Shown here one piece after another: positions 52,509-60,915 of a DNA stretch of 64,000 nucleotides. The first letter of the stretch is position 1; the number at the start of each line of letters is the position of its first letter. This DNA comes from Mesorhizobium sp. NZP2298 (GTDB lineage Bacteria > Pseudomonadota > Alphaproteobacteria > Rhizobiales > Rhizobiaceae), in contig NZ_CP033365.1 in the NCBI RefSeq assembly GCF_013170825.1, positions 992,001 to 1,056,000 on the forward strand, in the 5' to 3' direction. The position numbers and the translations under genes were made by a program. The notes beneath the pieces were generated by a model. That model worked only from the letters and a program-made list of their open reading frames with translations. It made no database searches and was not told the DNA's origin.

Positions 52509-52534
52509 AAACGGCGGGCATAGGCCCGCCGTTT
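52509..52534 (-). terminator. rpsP terminator hairpin AAACGGCGGGC-ATAG-GCCCGCCGTTT
   Basis: An 11-bp perfect stem with a four-base loop. Read on the minus strand it follows the rpsP stop by 23 bases and is trailed by TTTTG. It separates rpsP from the hydrolase gene and excludes the upstream start of the latter. Confidence 0.85.
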
Positions 52535-52556
52535 CGTCGATGCGATGACGCGCTCT

Positions 52557-52958
52557 TTATTCGGCCGTAGCGGCTTCCGCCTCGGCGGGTGCTGCGGCAG
52601 CGGCAGCAACCGCGGCGGCGGCGTCTTCCTGCGCCTTCTTCAGAAGGGCTGCGCGTTCCTGGGCCTTCTTGCCGGGCTCGGCCTTCTTCGGGTTGGAGCG
52701 GGCGTCGCGCTTGGCAAGGCCTGCCTCGTCGAGGAAGCGCAGCACGCGGTCGGTCGGCTGGGCGCCGTGCGACAGCCAGTGCTTGACGCGGTCGGCGTCA
52801 ACCTTGACGCGCTCGCCGTCCTTCGGCAGGAGCGGGTTCCACGAGCCGAGCGACTCGATGAACCGGCCGTCGCGCGGCGAACGGGCGTCGGCAACGACGA
52901 CGTGGTAGTAAGGACGCTTCTTCGAGCCCGCGCGGGCCAGTCTGATCTTCAGTGCCAT
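52557..52958 (-). CDS. rpsP: 30S ribosomal protein S16
   Basis: 133 residues. The core [40 protein letters not shown] and [26 protein letters not shown] is a full S16. The last ~40 residues are an Ala/Lys/Glu-rich tail ([22 protein letters not shown]), longer than in most bacteria. It is followed by a strong terminator, not by rimM-trmD-rplS, which usually come next. Preceded 53 bases away by chorismate mutase and by ffh. Confidence 0.97.
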   Translation of the reverse strand: MALKIRLARAGSKKRPYYHVVVADARSPRDGRFIESLGSWNPLLPKDGERVKVDADRVKHWLSHGAQPTDRVLRFLDEAGLAKRDARSNPKKAEPGKKAQERAALLKKAQEDAAAAVAAAAAAPAEAEAATAE

Positions 52959-53011
52959 TTCTTTTCTCCTAAAAGCTCTGATTTCGTTTGATTGGATTTA
53001 GCTGAGATTTC

Positions 53012-53320
53012 TCAACCAGTTTTCGTCACGCCGTTGGCTGCGGCGATCTGTTCGTGGTGGCGGATCACTTCGCGGACGACGAAGTTGAGGAACTTCTCCG
53101 CGAAATCGGGGTCGAGATGCGCGTCCTTGGCCAACTGGCGAAGACGGGCGATCTGCTGCTGTTCGCGCGCCGGGTCGGCTGGCGGCAGGCCATGCTCGGC
53201 CTTGAGCACGCCGACCGCCTTGGTGCAGCGGAAGCGCTCGGCCAGCATGTGGATGAGGGCGGCGTCGATGTTGTCGATCGAGGCGCGGTAGCCGGCCAGG
53301 ATGGTGCGGGCGTCAGCCAT
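53012..53320 (-). CDS. Chorismate mutase (AroQ class)
   Basis: 102 residues from the ATG of MADARTILAGYR, with GAAGAG upstream. The helical AroQ fold is visible: YRASIDNIDAALIHMLAERFRCTKAVGVLKAEHGLPPADPAREQQQIARLR and the C-terminal FLNFVVREVIRHHEQIA, with the R, K and E/Q residues that hold chorismate. It makes prephenate for phenylalanine and tyrosine. It sits between ffh and rpsP in the normal alphaproteobacterial order, 25 bases after ffh. Confidence 0.92.
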   Translation of the reverse strand: MADARTILAGYRASIDNIDAALIHMLAERFRCTKAVGVLKAEHGLPPADPAREQQQIARLRQLAKDAHLDPDFAEKFLNFVVREVIRHHEQIAAANGVTKTG

Positions 53321-53345
53321 GTCTTTCTCTTCGTTCACAGCGTCC

Positions 53346-54959
53346 TCACTTCTTCTTGCCAAGCCCAGGCAGTCCGCCACCGCCGAGGCCGGGAAGCCCC
53401 GGAAGTTTCATGCCGCCGGGCAGGCCGGGCAGGCCGCCGCCGGGAAGACCCCCGGGCAAGCCTTTCATGCCGCCAAGGCCCGCGGCCTGCGCCTGCTTCT
53501 GCAAGGCTTCCAACTGCTTGGGATCCATCTTCGACAGATCGGGCATGCCGCCGCCCATCATACCCCCTGGGCCCCCCATGCCGCCGGGCATCATGCCGCC
53601 AAGGCCCATCTTGGAGGCGAGGCCACCCATCATGCCGCGCATGAGGCCGCCGCCTTTGCCCTTGCCGCCCATCGCCTTCATCATGTCGGCCATGCCGCGA
53701 TGCATCTTCAAGAGCTTGTTGATCTCGGCGGCGTCGGTACCGGAGCCGGCGGCGATGCGCTTCTTGCGCGAATGCTTCAGAATGTCGGGATTGGCGCGCT
53801 CGGCCTTGGTCATCGAGGAGATGATGGCGAGCTGGCGGCCGAACATCTTGTCGTCGAGGCCGGCGGCGGCCATCTGGTCCTTCATCTTGCCCATGCCGGG
53901 CATCATGCCCATGATGCCGCCCATGCCGCCCATCTTCGACATCTGCTGAAGCTGCTGGGCGAGGTCGTTCAGGTCGAACTTGCCCGATTGCATCTTCTTG
54001 GCCATCGCCGCCGCCTGCTCGGCGTCGATGTTCTCGGCGGCCTTTTCGACGAGCGAGACAATGTCGCCCATGCCGAGGATGCGGTCGGCGATGCGCTTGG
54101 GGTGGAATTCCTCCAGCCCGTCCATCTTTTCACCGGTGCCGATCAGCTTGATCGGCTTGCCGGTGACCGCACGCATCGAAAGGGCGGCACCACCGCGACC
54201 GTCGCCGTCCATGCGGGTCAGAACAAGGCCGGTGATGCCGACGCGTTCGTCGAAGCTTTTCGCCAGATTGACGGCGTCCTGGCCGGTCAGCGAATCCGCC
54301 ACCAGCAGGATTTCGTGTGGGCTCGACACCTTCTTGATGTCGGCCATCTCGACCATCAGCGGCTCGTCGATATGGGTGCGGCCGGCAGTGTCGAGGATGA
54401 CGACGTCGTGGCCGCCGAGCTTGGCCGCCTGCACGGCGCGCTTGGCGATATCGACCGGGTTCTGGCCAGCAATGATCGGCAGCGTCGCGACCTTGACCTG
54501 CTCGCCGAGCTGGCGCAGCTGCTCCTGCGCGGCGGGACGCCGCGTGTCGAGCGAGGCCATCAGAAGCTTCTTGTTCTGCCGCTCGGTCAGCCGCTTGGCG
54601 ATCTTGGCCGAGGTGGTCGTCTTGCCGGAGCCCTGCAGGCCGACCATCATGATGACGACAGGCGCCGGCGCATTGAGGTCGATGGCGACCCCTTCGGCGC
54701 CCAGCATGTCGACCAGCTCGTCATGGACGATCTTGACGACCATCTGGCCGGGCTTGATCGACTTCAGCACCGCGGCGCCGACGGCCTTCTCACGCACCTT
54801 GTCGGTGAAGGAGCGCACCACTTCCAGCGCCACGTCTGCCTCGAGCAGCGCACGGCGCACCTCGCGCAGCGCCGCCGAAACATCCGCCTCCGACAGCGCG
54901 CCGCGGCCGGTCAGGCCGTTCAGGATGGAGCCAAGGCGCTCTTGTAGGGACTCAAACAT
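53346..54959 (-). CDS. ffh: Signal recognition particle protein Ffh
   Basis: 537 residues starting MFESLQERLGSI. N domain about 1-95; G domain with GLQGSGKTT (107-115), DTAGR, and TRMDGDGRGGAALS; M domain (about 330-430) with the RNA-binding helix (AGSGTDAAEINKLLKMH). The C-terminal ~105 residues are a Met/Gly/Pro-rich tail (GGGLMRGMMGGLASKMGLGG). It binds signal sequences of nascent membrane proteins with 4.5S RNA. Its own start has a weak ribosome site; an upstream 35-codon ORF with a good site overlaps the start, so expression may be coupled. Confidence 0.96.
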   Translation of the reverse strand: MFESLQERLGSILNGLTGRGALSEADVSAALREVRRALLEADVALEVVRSFTDKVREKAVGAAVLKSIKPGQMVVKIVHDELVDMLGAEGVAIDLNAPAPVVIMMVGLQGSGKTTTSAKIAKRLTERQNKKLLMASLDTRRPAAQEQLRQLGEQVKVATLPIIAGQNPVDIAKRAVQAAKLGGHDVVILDTAGRTHIDEPLMVEMADIKKVSSPHEILLVADSLTGQDAVNLAKSFDERVGITGLVLTRMDGDGRGGAALSMRAVTGKPIKLIGTGEKMDGLEEFHPKRIADRILGMGDIVSLVEKAAENIDAEQAAAMAKKMQSGKFDLNDLAQQLQQMSKMGGMGGIMGMMPGMGKMKDQMAAAGLDDKMFGRQLAIISSMTKAERANPDILKHSRKKRIAAGSGTDAAEINKLLKMHRGMADMMKAMGGKGKGGGLMRGMMGGLASKMGLGGMMPGGMGGPGGMMGGGMPDLSKMDPKQLEALQKQAQAAGLGGMKGLPGGLPGGGLPGLPGGMKLPGLPGLGGGGLPGLGKKK

Positions 54960-55059
54960 TGGTCAACCCGCCGCTCGAGAGCGCCTTGGAGTCATAGTAA
55001 TCCCTGTCGGGCCGGTGGCCCTCCACGCCTCTTGTGCACTCCTGCAGCGATTCAAACAT
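54952..55059 (-). CDS. 35-codon leader ORF duplicating the ffh N-terminus
   Basis: ATG 55057-55059 has AAGGA upstream and encodes MFESLQECTRGVEGH, sharing MFESLQE with Ffh through different codons (GAA/GAG, TCG/TCC, CTG/CTA, CAG/CAA). The two starts are exactly 100 bases apart. The ORF ends in TGA at 54952, three bases beyond the ffh ATG in another frame. A 12-bp inverted repeat (CCAAGGCGCTCT/AGAGCGCCTTGG) brackets the ffh start. Either a coupling leader peptide or the scar of a local duplication; it is not a known family. Confidence 0.45.
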   Translation of the reverse strand: MFESLQECTRGVEGHRPDRDYYDSKALSSGGLTNV

Positions 55060-55342
55060 CGATCGTCCTTCAATCTCGGTTCGGGTTCGATCCGAGAGGT
55101 AATGCGTTCGCGCCAACTGTCCAAGCAAAAGCAAAGCCCAAAACCAAAAAGCACCCGGGGGCGCACAGCGCTGCCGGGTGTTGGCCTCCAGGATCTGTTT
55201 ACAGCACTTGGCCTCAAAGAGGCTTCGGCGTCCTGGTCGGCTTGCTCGGAGGGATACTCGTCGCGGAATTCGGGGCGTGTAGACAGGAAATCGGGCGCGG
55301 AGTCAAGACAAGAGCCAGGTCGCGCCGTTCCTCGCGCCCCAA
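54960..55342. other. ffh leader region and promoter gap
   Basis: This gap of 383 bases before ffh contains the 35-codon leader ORF (54952-55059), the inverted repeat around the ffh start, and about 280 bases up to the CPBP gene without other recognisable coding or RNA signals. The promoter for ffh presumably lies upstream of 55060. Confidence 0.5.
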
Positions 55343-56296
55343 TCAGCCTGCCTTCGCGACGCTCGGAAGCTCGGCCGTGACCTTCAGCGGGGAGCGGGGA
55401 TGCAGCAGCAACACGATCGTCAGCAGGCTGCAGGCGATGCCGACAAGGGCGATGAGAATGGCATCCGACATCATCCAGCCGGGGCCTTCGAGCGGCCTCG
55501 CGGTGAACAGGGCAAAGGAATTGTAGCTCTCCTGGTGCGAGATCAGCAGGAAGCCGGTCAAATTGTTGCCGAGATGGGCGCCCAGCGCCGCACCGAGGTT
55601 GCCCGTGACATAGACCACGAGCGTCAGAAGCAGCGCGAAAGCGGCGATCGAGACCAGCACGCAAGCGTTGATGGCGAGTGACGAAGCGCTGCTCCAATGC
55701 AGCGAGGTGAACAGCAGGCCCGGCAGCAGCGCCCAGATGAGCGGGCTCCTGAACCGGTTGGCCAGGCCACGCAGCAGGTAGCCGCGAAACAGCACCTCCT
55801 CCGACGAGGTTTGCAGCAGAGTGAGCGCGACGATCGGGATCAGAAACAGCAGCCAGGAGGACAGGCTGATCATGCCGCGCGCGATCTCCGGCTGCAGCAG
55901 GTAGAGCAGGATTTCGGACAGAGCCGAGGTGATCAGCACCGCGAGCAGTCCCTTGAGGAAGTCCGGCCACGAGACGCGCCGGCTGACGCCAAGCAGCGCC
56001 GAGAGCGGTTCGCCATGCACCCAGCGCATGGCGATCCACAGGCCGATCCAGACGCCGGCGAAGGACGCGAGGGCGCTGAGGATGCCGATCGGCGAGGCGA
56101 GGAAATCCTGCATGCCGGATGGCGAAGCATTCGCCTGCCAGGCGAAGTAAGCATAGGTGCCGCCGAACAGCACGGCCGCGGTGGTGACGGCCCAGAGCAG
56201 GACGACGATCAGCGTTCCGAGGAAGAGACGCGGCAAGGTCGTCCTGGCGTTCGGCGCGTGGCGGTAGCGTTCGAATGCGGTGTCGTCGATCGTCAC
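55343..56296 (-). CDS. CPBP family intramembrane glutamic endopeptidase (CAAX-like)
   Basis: 317 residues from a GTG preceded by AGAGGAA; upstream in-frame starts lack such a site. About eight spans with the CPBP motifs SSEEVLFRGYLLRG (EExxxR), FTSLHWSS (FxxxH) and GAHLGNNLTGF (HxxxN). These residues form the protease site of Abi/Rce1-like enzymes. Substrate unknown; bacterial members often mature bacteriocins or confer immunity, but no such genes are nearby. The ~120 residues before the core are a normal addition. Confidence 0.88.
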   Translation of the reverse strand: MTIDDTAFERYRHAPNARTTLPRLFLGTLIVVLLWAVTTAAVLFGGTYAYFAWQANASPSGMQDFLASPIGILSALASFAGVWIGLWIAMRWVHGEPLSALLGVSRRVSWPDFLKGLLAVLITSALSEILLYLLQPEIARGMISLSSWLLFLIPIVALTLLQTSSEEVLFRGYLLRGLANRFRSPLIWALLPGLLFTSLHWSSASSLAINACVLVSIAAFALLLTLVVYVTGNLGAALGAHLGNNLTGFLLISHQESYNSFALFTARPLEGPGWMMSDAILIALVGIACSLLTIVLLLHPRSPLKVTAELPSVAKAG

Positions 56297-56469
56297 GCTG
56301 GTTCCTCTGCCCGAATCCATCCTCTGTTGGTCTAGCCGATGGCCTCGGGAATCGGAATCGCTATTCGTCGGGCATCGATGCGCAAACAAGCGCAACGCGG
56401 CACCCAGGCGTCGCGGGACCGACTGTCCCGCTAGTCGTCAGCGGCCGCCTCGGCGACCGCTGATTTTTT

Positions 56470-57075
56470 TCAACGCACCACGTACATGATGCGCCGCGTC
56501 TGCGGATCGATCAGCGCGGGCTGACCGTTCACATAGACGTAGCGGTAGTTGTAGTCGGGAATTTCGCGCAACTCGACCGTGTCGGGCAAGGTGGCGCCGG
56601 TCACCACCTCGCCGTCGAGGTAGACGGGGTCGAGGCGATGCGTATCGACATAGGTCCGGACTTCGGCCGGAGGCGGGGGAAAGGCATCCTCGACCGGCTC
56701 GCCGGCGACGATCGCCCCGGTATAGTCGGTCGAATAGTCGCCGATGTCTTTCGGCGGTGAGACGACAGCAACGCTGGAGCCGTGCGGACGCTGCGTCAGC
56801 ACCACCCGGCTGCCGCTGAAATCGGCCGTCACATAGTCGGAATAGACCCAGCCCTGGCCGCCGGCTTCGGCAATGGTGCACCATTTGCTGTTTTCGATGC
56901 AGCCATTGAGCGTCGCCGACTGGCCGGCGGCGAGCACGCCGATGACAGGATATTGGGGGCCGGGGCCGGCGCGCACGTTGAGATCGGTGACGGCGGAGAC
57001 GGCGGTGTCGGCAAACGCGGTACCCGACATCACGGTCATCATCCCGGCGATTGCGGGAAACAATACGGATTTCAT
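56470..57075 (-). CDS. Exported SH3-domain/DUF1236 protein
   Basis: 201 residues. Signal peptide (MKSVLFPAIAGMMTVMSGTAFA), then a bacterial SH3 domain (AVTDLNVRAGPGPQYPVIGVLAAG, WCTIAEAGGQGWVYSDYVTADF). The C-terminal part is DUF1236 (VRTYVDTHRLDPVYLDGEVVTGATLPDTVELREIPDYNYRYVYVNGQPALIDPQTRRIMYVV). Probably binds cell wall in the periplasm. A single-gene unit. Confidence 0.88.
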   Translation of the reverse strand: MKSVLFPAIAGMMTVMSGTAFADTAVSAVTDLNVRAGPGPQYPVIGVLAAGQSATLNGCIENSKWCTIAEAGGQGWVYSDYVTADFSGSRVVLTQRPHGSSVAVVSPPKDIGDYSTDYTGAIVAGEPVEDAFPPPPAEVRTYVDTHRLDPVYLDGEVVTGATLPDTVELREIPDYNYRYVYVNGQPALIDPQTRRIMYVVR

Positions 57076-57138
57076 GGTTTCTCTCCGTTTTCATGGTCCC
57101 TCGGGGGTGAAAACGGGGCAGCGGCACATGCGTTCCGG

Positions 57139-58236
57139 CTAAAACGCCCGCGTCACGTCACGATTTGTTCCCGCGTCTTTCGGCAGACTGGTCAAAAGGT
57201 CGTGAACGAAGGCCAGTTTTCGCCCCGTCACGTCCGAAATGACGAAGGGGTAGAGATCGGGCAGACCCATGCAGCGGTTGATCGAATTGGAGGCTTCCGA
57301 CAGCACCAGCCAGCGGACAAGAATCCTCTCGAAGGGCTCGGGCGTGTTGGCAGGCTCCGAAGGCGCCGCCTGCGGTTCGCCGCCCGTGTCGCCCCGCGGC
57401 AAATCGTTGGCTTCCACCGTCTCCAGCCGGCCGAGCGGGAAGTTCAGCGCATGGACCATCTCCAGCGTGTCGGTGATGTGCAGGTGGTGAGCCCAGGTTT
57501 CGGCCCAGTCCTCCCAGGGATGCGAGGTGGCGTAGGCCGAGATGTGGTCTTGCTGCCAGTCGGGCGCAGCGCCGTTGGCGTAGTAAGTCTTCAACGCCTG
57601 TTCGTAATCGGCGCGCTCGTCACCGAACAAGGCGCGGAAAGCATCCAGCCGCCGGGGATCGTCGCGGATCAGGCGATCCCAGTAATAATGGCCGAGTTCG
57701 TGGCGGAAATGGCCGAGCAGCGTTCGATAGTTCTCACCCATCTCGACGCGGCGCTTCTCGCGCTCGGCGGAGTCGGCCTCGGCGACATTGAGGGTGATCA
57801 GACCATTGTCGTGGCCGGTGAGGATGCGTTCGCCGCCGGGCCCGCCGCCGATCGGATCGGCGAGGAAGTCGAAGGCGAGGCCAGCCTCGTCCGCGGGCGC
57901 CTGCTTGGGCGCCACCGGGAGGCCAAAGGCGAGCAGCGAATAGATGGCACGCTTCTTCGCCGCTTCGACCCGGATCCAGCGGCGGCGGTTGCCATCGACG
58001 GAGAGGTCGGGGATCAGCTGGTTCAGCCCGCAGGCACGACAAAAAACCTGGCCCGGCTCGGCCATCCAGTTGCAGGCGCATTCATCGGCATTGGTGCACT
58101 GAAAGGTGCCGTCCGCGCCCGACAGGGCAAAGCGGGCATGTTCTGGATCGTAGAGCACGAGGCTCCCGCAGTTCAGGCACTGCGCGTTCTCGAAATAGAG
58201 ACGGTGGCCGCAATGCGGGCAGTCGAAGAGTTTCAT
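57139..58236 (-). CDS. Putative zinc-binding metallopeptidase with N-terminal zinc ribbon
   Basis: 365 residues. Two zinc-ribbon units occupy the N-terminus (CPHCGHRLYFENAQCLNCG, CACNWM...CRACG). The metallopeptidase site is FRHELGHYYWDRLI (HExxH) about residue 175, followed by RLDAFRALFGDERADYEQAL. The match is to the family now called putative zinc-binding metallopeptidase (PF15887-like). Cytosolic; substrate unknown. Convergent spacing with the amine-oxidase gene start is consistent with a separate transcript. Confidence 0.86.
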   Translation of the reverse strand: MKLFDCPHCGHRLYFENAQCLNCGSLVLYDPEHARFALSGADGTFQCTNADECACNWMAEPGQVFCRACGLNQLIPDLSVDGNRRRWIRVEAAKKRAIYSLLAFGLPVAPKQAPADEAGLAFDFLADPIGGGPGGERILTGHDNGLITLNVAEADSAEREKRRVEMGENYRTLLGHFRHELGHYYWDRLIRDDPRRLDAFRALFGDERADYEQALKTYYANGAAPDWQQDHISAYATSHPWEDWAETWAHHLHITDTLEMVHALNFPLGRLETVEANDLPRGDTGGEPQAAPSEPANTPEPFERILVRWLVLSEASNSINRCMGLPDLYPFVISDVTGRKLAFVHDLLTSLPKDAGTNRDVTRAF

Positions 58237-58328
58237 GTCTGTCTCGATTCACCAGGGGGAGGCACGGTGTTCATGGCGGCCCGTGCCCAAACGCGAACCG
58301 CCGGCTGGCGTTCCGCATTCCATCGAGA

Positions 58329-59576
58329 CTATTTCGCCGCAAGCTGGGCAACGACCTGCCTGGCAACCGCCTCGCCCGACAGCCGCGCGCCGCCGCAAGT
58401 CTGTATCAGCGGGCCGGCGACATGCTCGCCGGCAAAGAAGATCTTTTCCGCGACCGGCCGCATCAGCGCCGCCCGCGCTTGCGAGCGGCCGGGGCGGGCA
58501 GCCGCATAGGCGCCGCGCACGAAGCGTTCGCCGCCCCAATTGGTCATCATGGCGCGCCCGACATGTTTGCGCGTATCGCCGCCGAAAATCCCGCAGAGCC
58601 GGTCGATGACGAAGTCGATGCCGGCAGCCTCGCCCGCGGCCGACATCTCCCAGGCGAAATCGCCGCCAACGAAACCGACCATCAGGTCGAGGTCGAATGG
58701 GAAACACAGGAAATAGATGTCGTGCCTGGCCATGCGTTCGATCAAAAGGTCGTCGAAAGGCTGCAGGCCGAGCCTCGTGCCCGAGATTTCGACCGGCAGC
58801 TTGGTCAGCATGCCCATGGGCAGGTCGAAGAAGGCGCCGGAATGGGTGTCGGGCAGGGCAGGCGAAAACGCGATCTCCTCGAAGGCAAGCACCGCCGGCG
58901 AGGCGGTGACGATCACCGCCTTGGCGCGGATGGTGCCGCGGTCGGTGACGCAGGCGACGCCTGGTACGTCCCAGAGGATCTGGCGCACCGGCGTCGACAG
59001 TTCGACCGGCAAGCCGGCGCCGAAACGCGCGACCAGCGCGCCAAAACCCTCCTTGCTGAAATAATTGGGGTCGAGATCGGCGGCGGCCTGAAAGTCGCGG
59101 ATCGAGATCTCGTCCTCATCGGCACCGAAATCCATCGGCCCGGCGAACGTGGCCGCCGCGCGTGGCGCATGGCCCTTTACCAGCAATGCGGAAAGGCGGT
59201 CGTCGTCGCCTTCCCCGACCTCATGTTTCGCCAGCAATTCGAACAGCTTCGCATCGGCTGCCTTCATCTCGGCTTCCTCCGCTTCGCTCGCCTTGCGCTC
59301 GCGGTAGTAAAGGTGGTCGACGTTCATGTCGTGGTGGTGCAGGGTCCAGCCGGCACTCCTAGCTTCGGGAAAATACGGATTGCGGTCGGCGGCATGCAGC
59401 CAGGCGCAGCCGATGTCGAAAGGCACGCCAAAATGCCGGTCGCTGGTCCAGGCGCGGCCGCCTACGCGGTCCATGGCCTCGAGCAGCTTGAAGGAGAGGC
59501 CCGCTGCCTGCAAGGTCCTGGCCGCGGACAGCCCCGCCGAGCCGGCGCCGATGATCACGACATCAACGTCTTCCAT
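58329..59576 (-). CDS. Flavin-dependent amine oxidase family protein
   Basis: 415 residues from the ATG of MEDVDVVIIGAG; in-frame codons upstream lack family similarity. FAD site VVIIGAGSAGLSAARTLQ, LEAMDRVGGRAWT, and the C-terminal YAAARPGRSQARAALMRPVAEKIFFAGEH with the second FAD contact. This is the monoamine-oxidase/protoporphyrinogen-oxidase-like fold. The amine substrate is not known. It is divergent from the lytic transglycosylase gene, 145 bases apart. Confidence 0.9.
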   Translation of the reverse strand: MEDVDVVIIGAGSAGLSAARTLQAAGLSFKLLEAMDRVGGRAWTSDRHFGVPFDIGCAWLHAADRNPYFPEARSAGWTLHHHDMNVDHLYYRERKASEAEEAEMKAADAKLFELLAKHEVGEGDDDRLSALLVKGHAPRAAATFAGPMDFGADEDEISIRDFQAAADLDPNYFSKEGFGALVARFGAGLPVELSTPVRQILWDVPGVACVTDRGTIRAKAVIVTASPAVLAFEEIAFSPALPDTHSGAFFDLPMGMLTKLPVEISGTRLGLQPFDDLLIERMARHDIYFLCFPFDLDLMVGFVGGDFAWEMSAAGEAAGIDFVIDRLCGIFGGDTRKHVGRAMMTNWGGERFVRGAYAAARPGRSQARAALMRPVAEKIFFAGEHVAGPLIQTCGGARLSGEAVARQVVAQLAAK

Positions 59577-59721
59577 GGCTATTTCGACCCCGCCACAATA
59601 ATCACTTGATCGTAAGCAAATTCCCCGGCATTCGCCAGCATCTCGCCACAGGACGGTGACAAAGGCGCGTTTCGCTGGCAAATTCCCGCCGGGACGTGAA
59701 TCAGGCAACCAGGAGAACGAC

Positions 59722-60519
59722 ATGGCATTACTTGCCAAGGGTAGGATTTTAGCGGCCGCACTGGTGGCGGTGCTTGGGCTGGCGACGGGCGCGCAAGCGG
59801 CGGGGAGTTGCGGCAAGACCGGCGCCGGCTTCGATGCCTGGAAGCAGGATTTTGCCGCGGACGCCAAGGCCGAAGGTGTGGGCTCCAAGGGCCTGGCCGC
59901 TCTGGCCGGCGCGACCTACGCAACAAGGACGATCTCCGCTGACCGCGCCATCCACAAGGCTTTCAGCGGCTCGGTGGACGATTTCATGAAGCGCCGTGGC
60001 GGGGCGGCGATCATTTCCAAGGGCCGGTCGCTGAAGAAATCGAACGCGGCGCTGTTCAACCAGATCGAACGGAACTACGGCGTGTCGCCGGGCGTGCTGC
60101 TCGCCATCTGGGGCATGGAGACCGGCTTCGGTGCCTCCATGGGCAACCAGAATACGGTCTCCGCCATTTTGACGCTTGCCTATGATTGCCGCCGCCCGGA
60201 CTACTTCCACCCACATGCCATCGCGGCCCTGAAGCTGGTCGATCGCGGCGCGTTGACCTCCTCGTCGGTCGGCGCCATGCATGGCGAGGTCGGCCACACG
60301 CAGTTCCTGCCCGGAAATGTCTTGAAATATGCGGTCGGCAACGGAAACCTGCGCGACAAGGCCACCGCGCTGGCTTCCACCGCCAACTACCTCAAGGGTC
60401 ATGGCTGGCGGGCCGGCGCGAGCGCGAGCGCGAATATGGGCGCGATTGCCGGCTGGAATTCAGCAAACGTCTATCAGCAGGCCATCGCGCGCATCGCCGA
60501 CGCGATCGATGCCAACTGA
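59722..60519 (+). CDS. Lytic murein transglycosylase (MltB-like, SLT_2)
   Basis: 265 residues from the ATG of MALLAKGR, with AGGAGAACGAC upstream. Signal peptide (ILAAALVAVLGLATGAQA). Catalytic Glu in LAIWGMETGFGASMGNQ and the family segments YGVSPGVLLAI, GEVGHTQFLPGNVLKYAV, and ANYLKGHGW. It cuts glycan strands of peptidoglycan with 1,6-anhydro ends. No lipobox, so periplasmic soluble. A terminator follows. Confidence 0.9.
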   Translation: MALLAKGRILAAALVAVLGLATGAQAAGSCGKTGAGFDAWKQDFAADAKAEGVGSKGLAALAGATYATRTISADRAIHKAFSGSVDDFMKRRGGAAIISKGRSLKKSNAALFNQIERNYGVSPGVLLAIWGMETGFGASMGNQNTVSAILTLAYDCRRPDYFHPHAIAALKLVDRGALTSSSVGAMHGEVGHTQFLPGNVLKYAVGNGNLRDKATALASTANYLKGHGWRAGASASANMGAIAGWNSANVYQQAIARIADAIDAN

Positions 60520-60540
60520 TTGAACGCTCTGTTCGAGCAA

Positions 60541-60566
60541 AAGCCCGGCCACGCGCCGGGCTTTTT
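60541..60566 (+). terminator. Terminator of the lytic transglycosylase gene
   Basis: AAGCCCGGC (60541-60549) and GCCGGGCTT (60555-60563) with a CACGC loop, followed by TTTTTG, 21 bases after the stop. Confidence 0.9.
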
Positions 60567-60613
60567 GTTGCGCGGGAGCGTCGCGGATGTTCGGAGTTGG
60601 CCGAGACCTCTAA

Positions 60614-60801
60614 CTTCGTCATCCACGGGCGGAGCAGCCGCATAGCGGCGTCGCGGAGACCCGAGGATCCATTCCGTGACCTCGGCCGTGGAGTGCAGCG
60701 GAGCAGGATTCTGCACCGTGGCGAAGCGTTGGAGTCCCGGCATGGATCCTCGGGTCTGCGCCGCGTCGCTACGCTCCTTGCTCCGCCCGTGGATGACGAA
60801 G
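60614..60801. repeat. 188-bp dispersed palindrome with 23-bp perfect terminal inverted repeats
   Basis: The left end (60614-60636) begins CTTCGTCATCCACGGGCGG. The right end (60779-60801) is its exact reverse complement, ending CCGCCCGTGGATGACGAAG. Inner blocks (GGAGACCCGAGGATCC and GGATCCTCGGGTCTGC) also pair. Partial copies occur at 23016 and 36222. It has no coding capacity; it looks like a MITE or an extended palindromic repeat. Confidence 0.8.
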
Positions 60802-60915
60802 CGGTGGTGTTCCCGGCTAACCGCCAAGGTATGCGGGTTCACCAATGCGTCGGTCAAATTCCTTAGCCGGGGCGTATTTCACCTGACTCAATCAACTCGG
60901 TGCAATGCTGGATTT

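Larger units (their letters stand above)
60520..60915. other. Gap of 396 bases: terminator and large palindromic repeat
   Basis: The first part is a Rho-independent terminator (60541-60566). The middle (60614-60801) is the CTTCGTCATCC palindrome. The rest up to the convergent exported-protein gene shows no coding or RNA signal. Confidence 0.6.

Noticed and set aside
52474..52521. Longer start for the BAAT-type hydrolase (MPAVLLWSGN)
   Set aside because: These codons lie in the rpsP terminator hairpin, and a later ATG gives a full domain.
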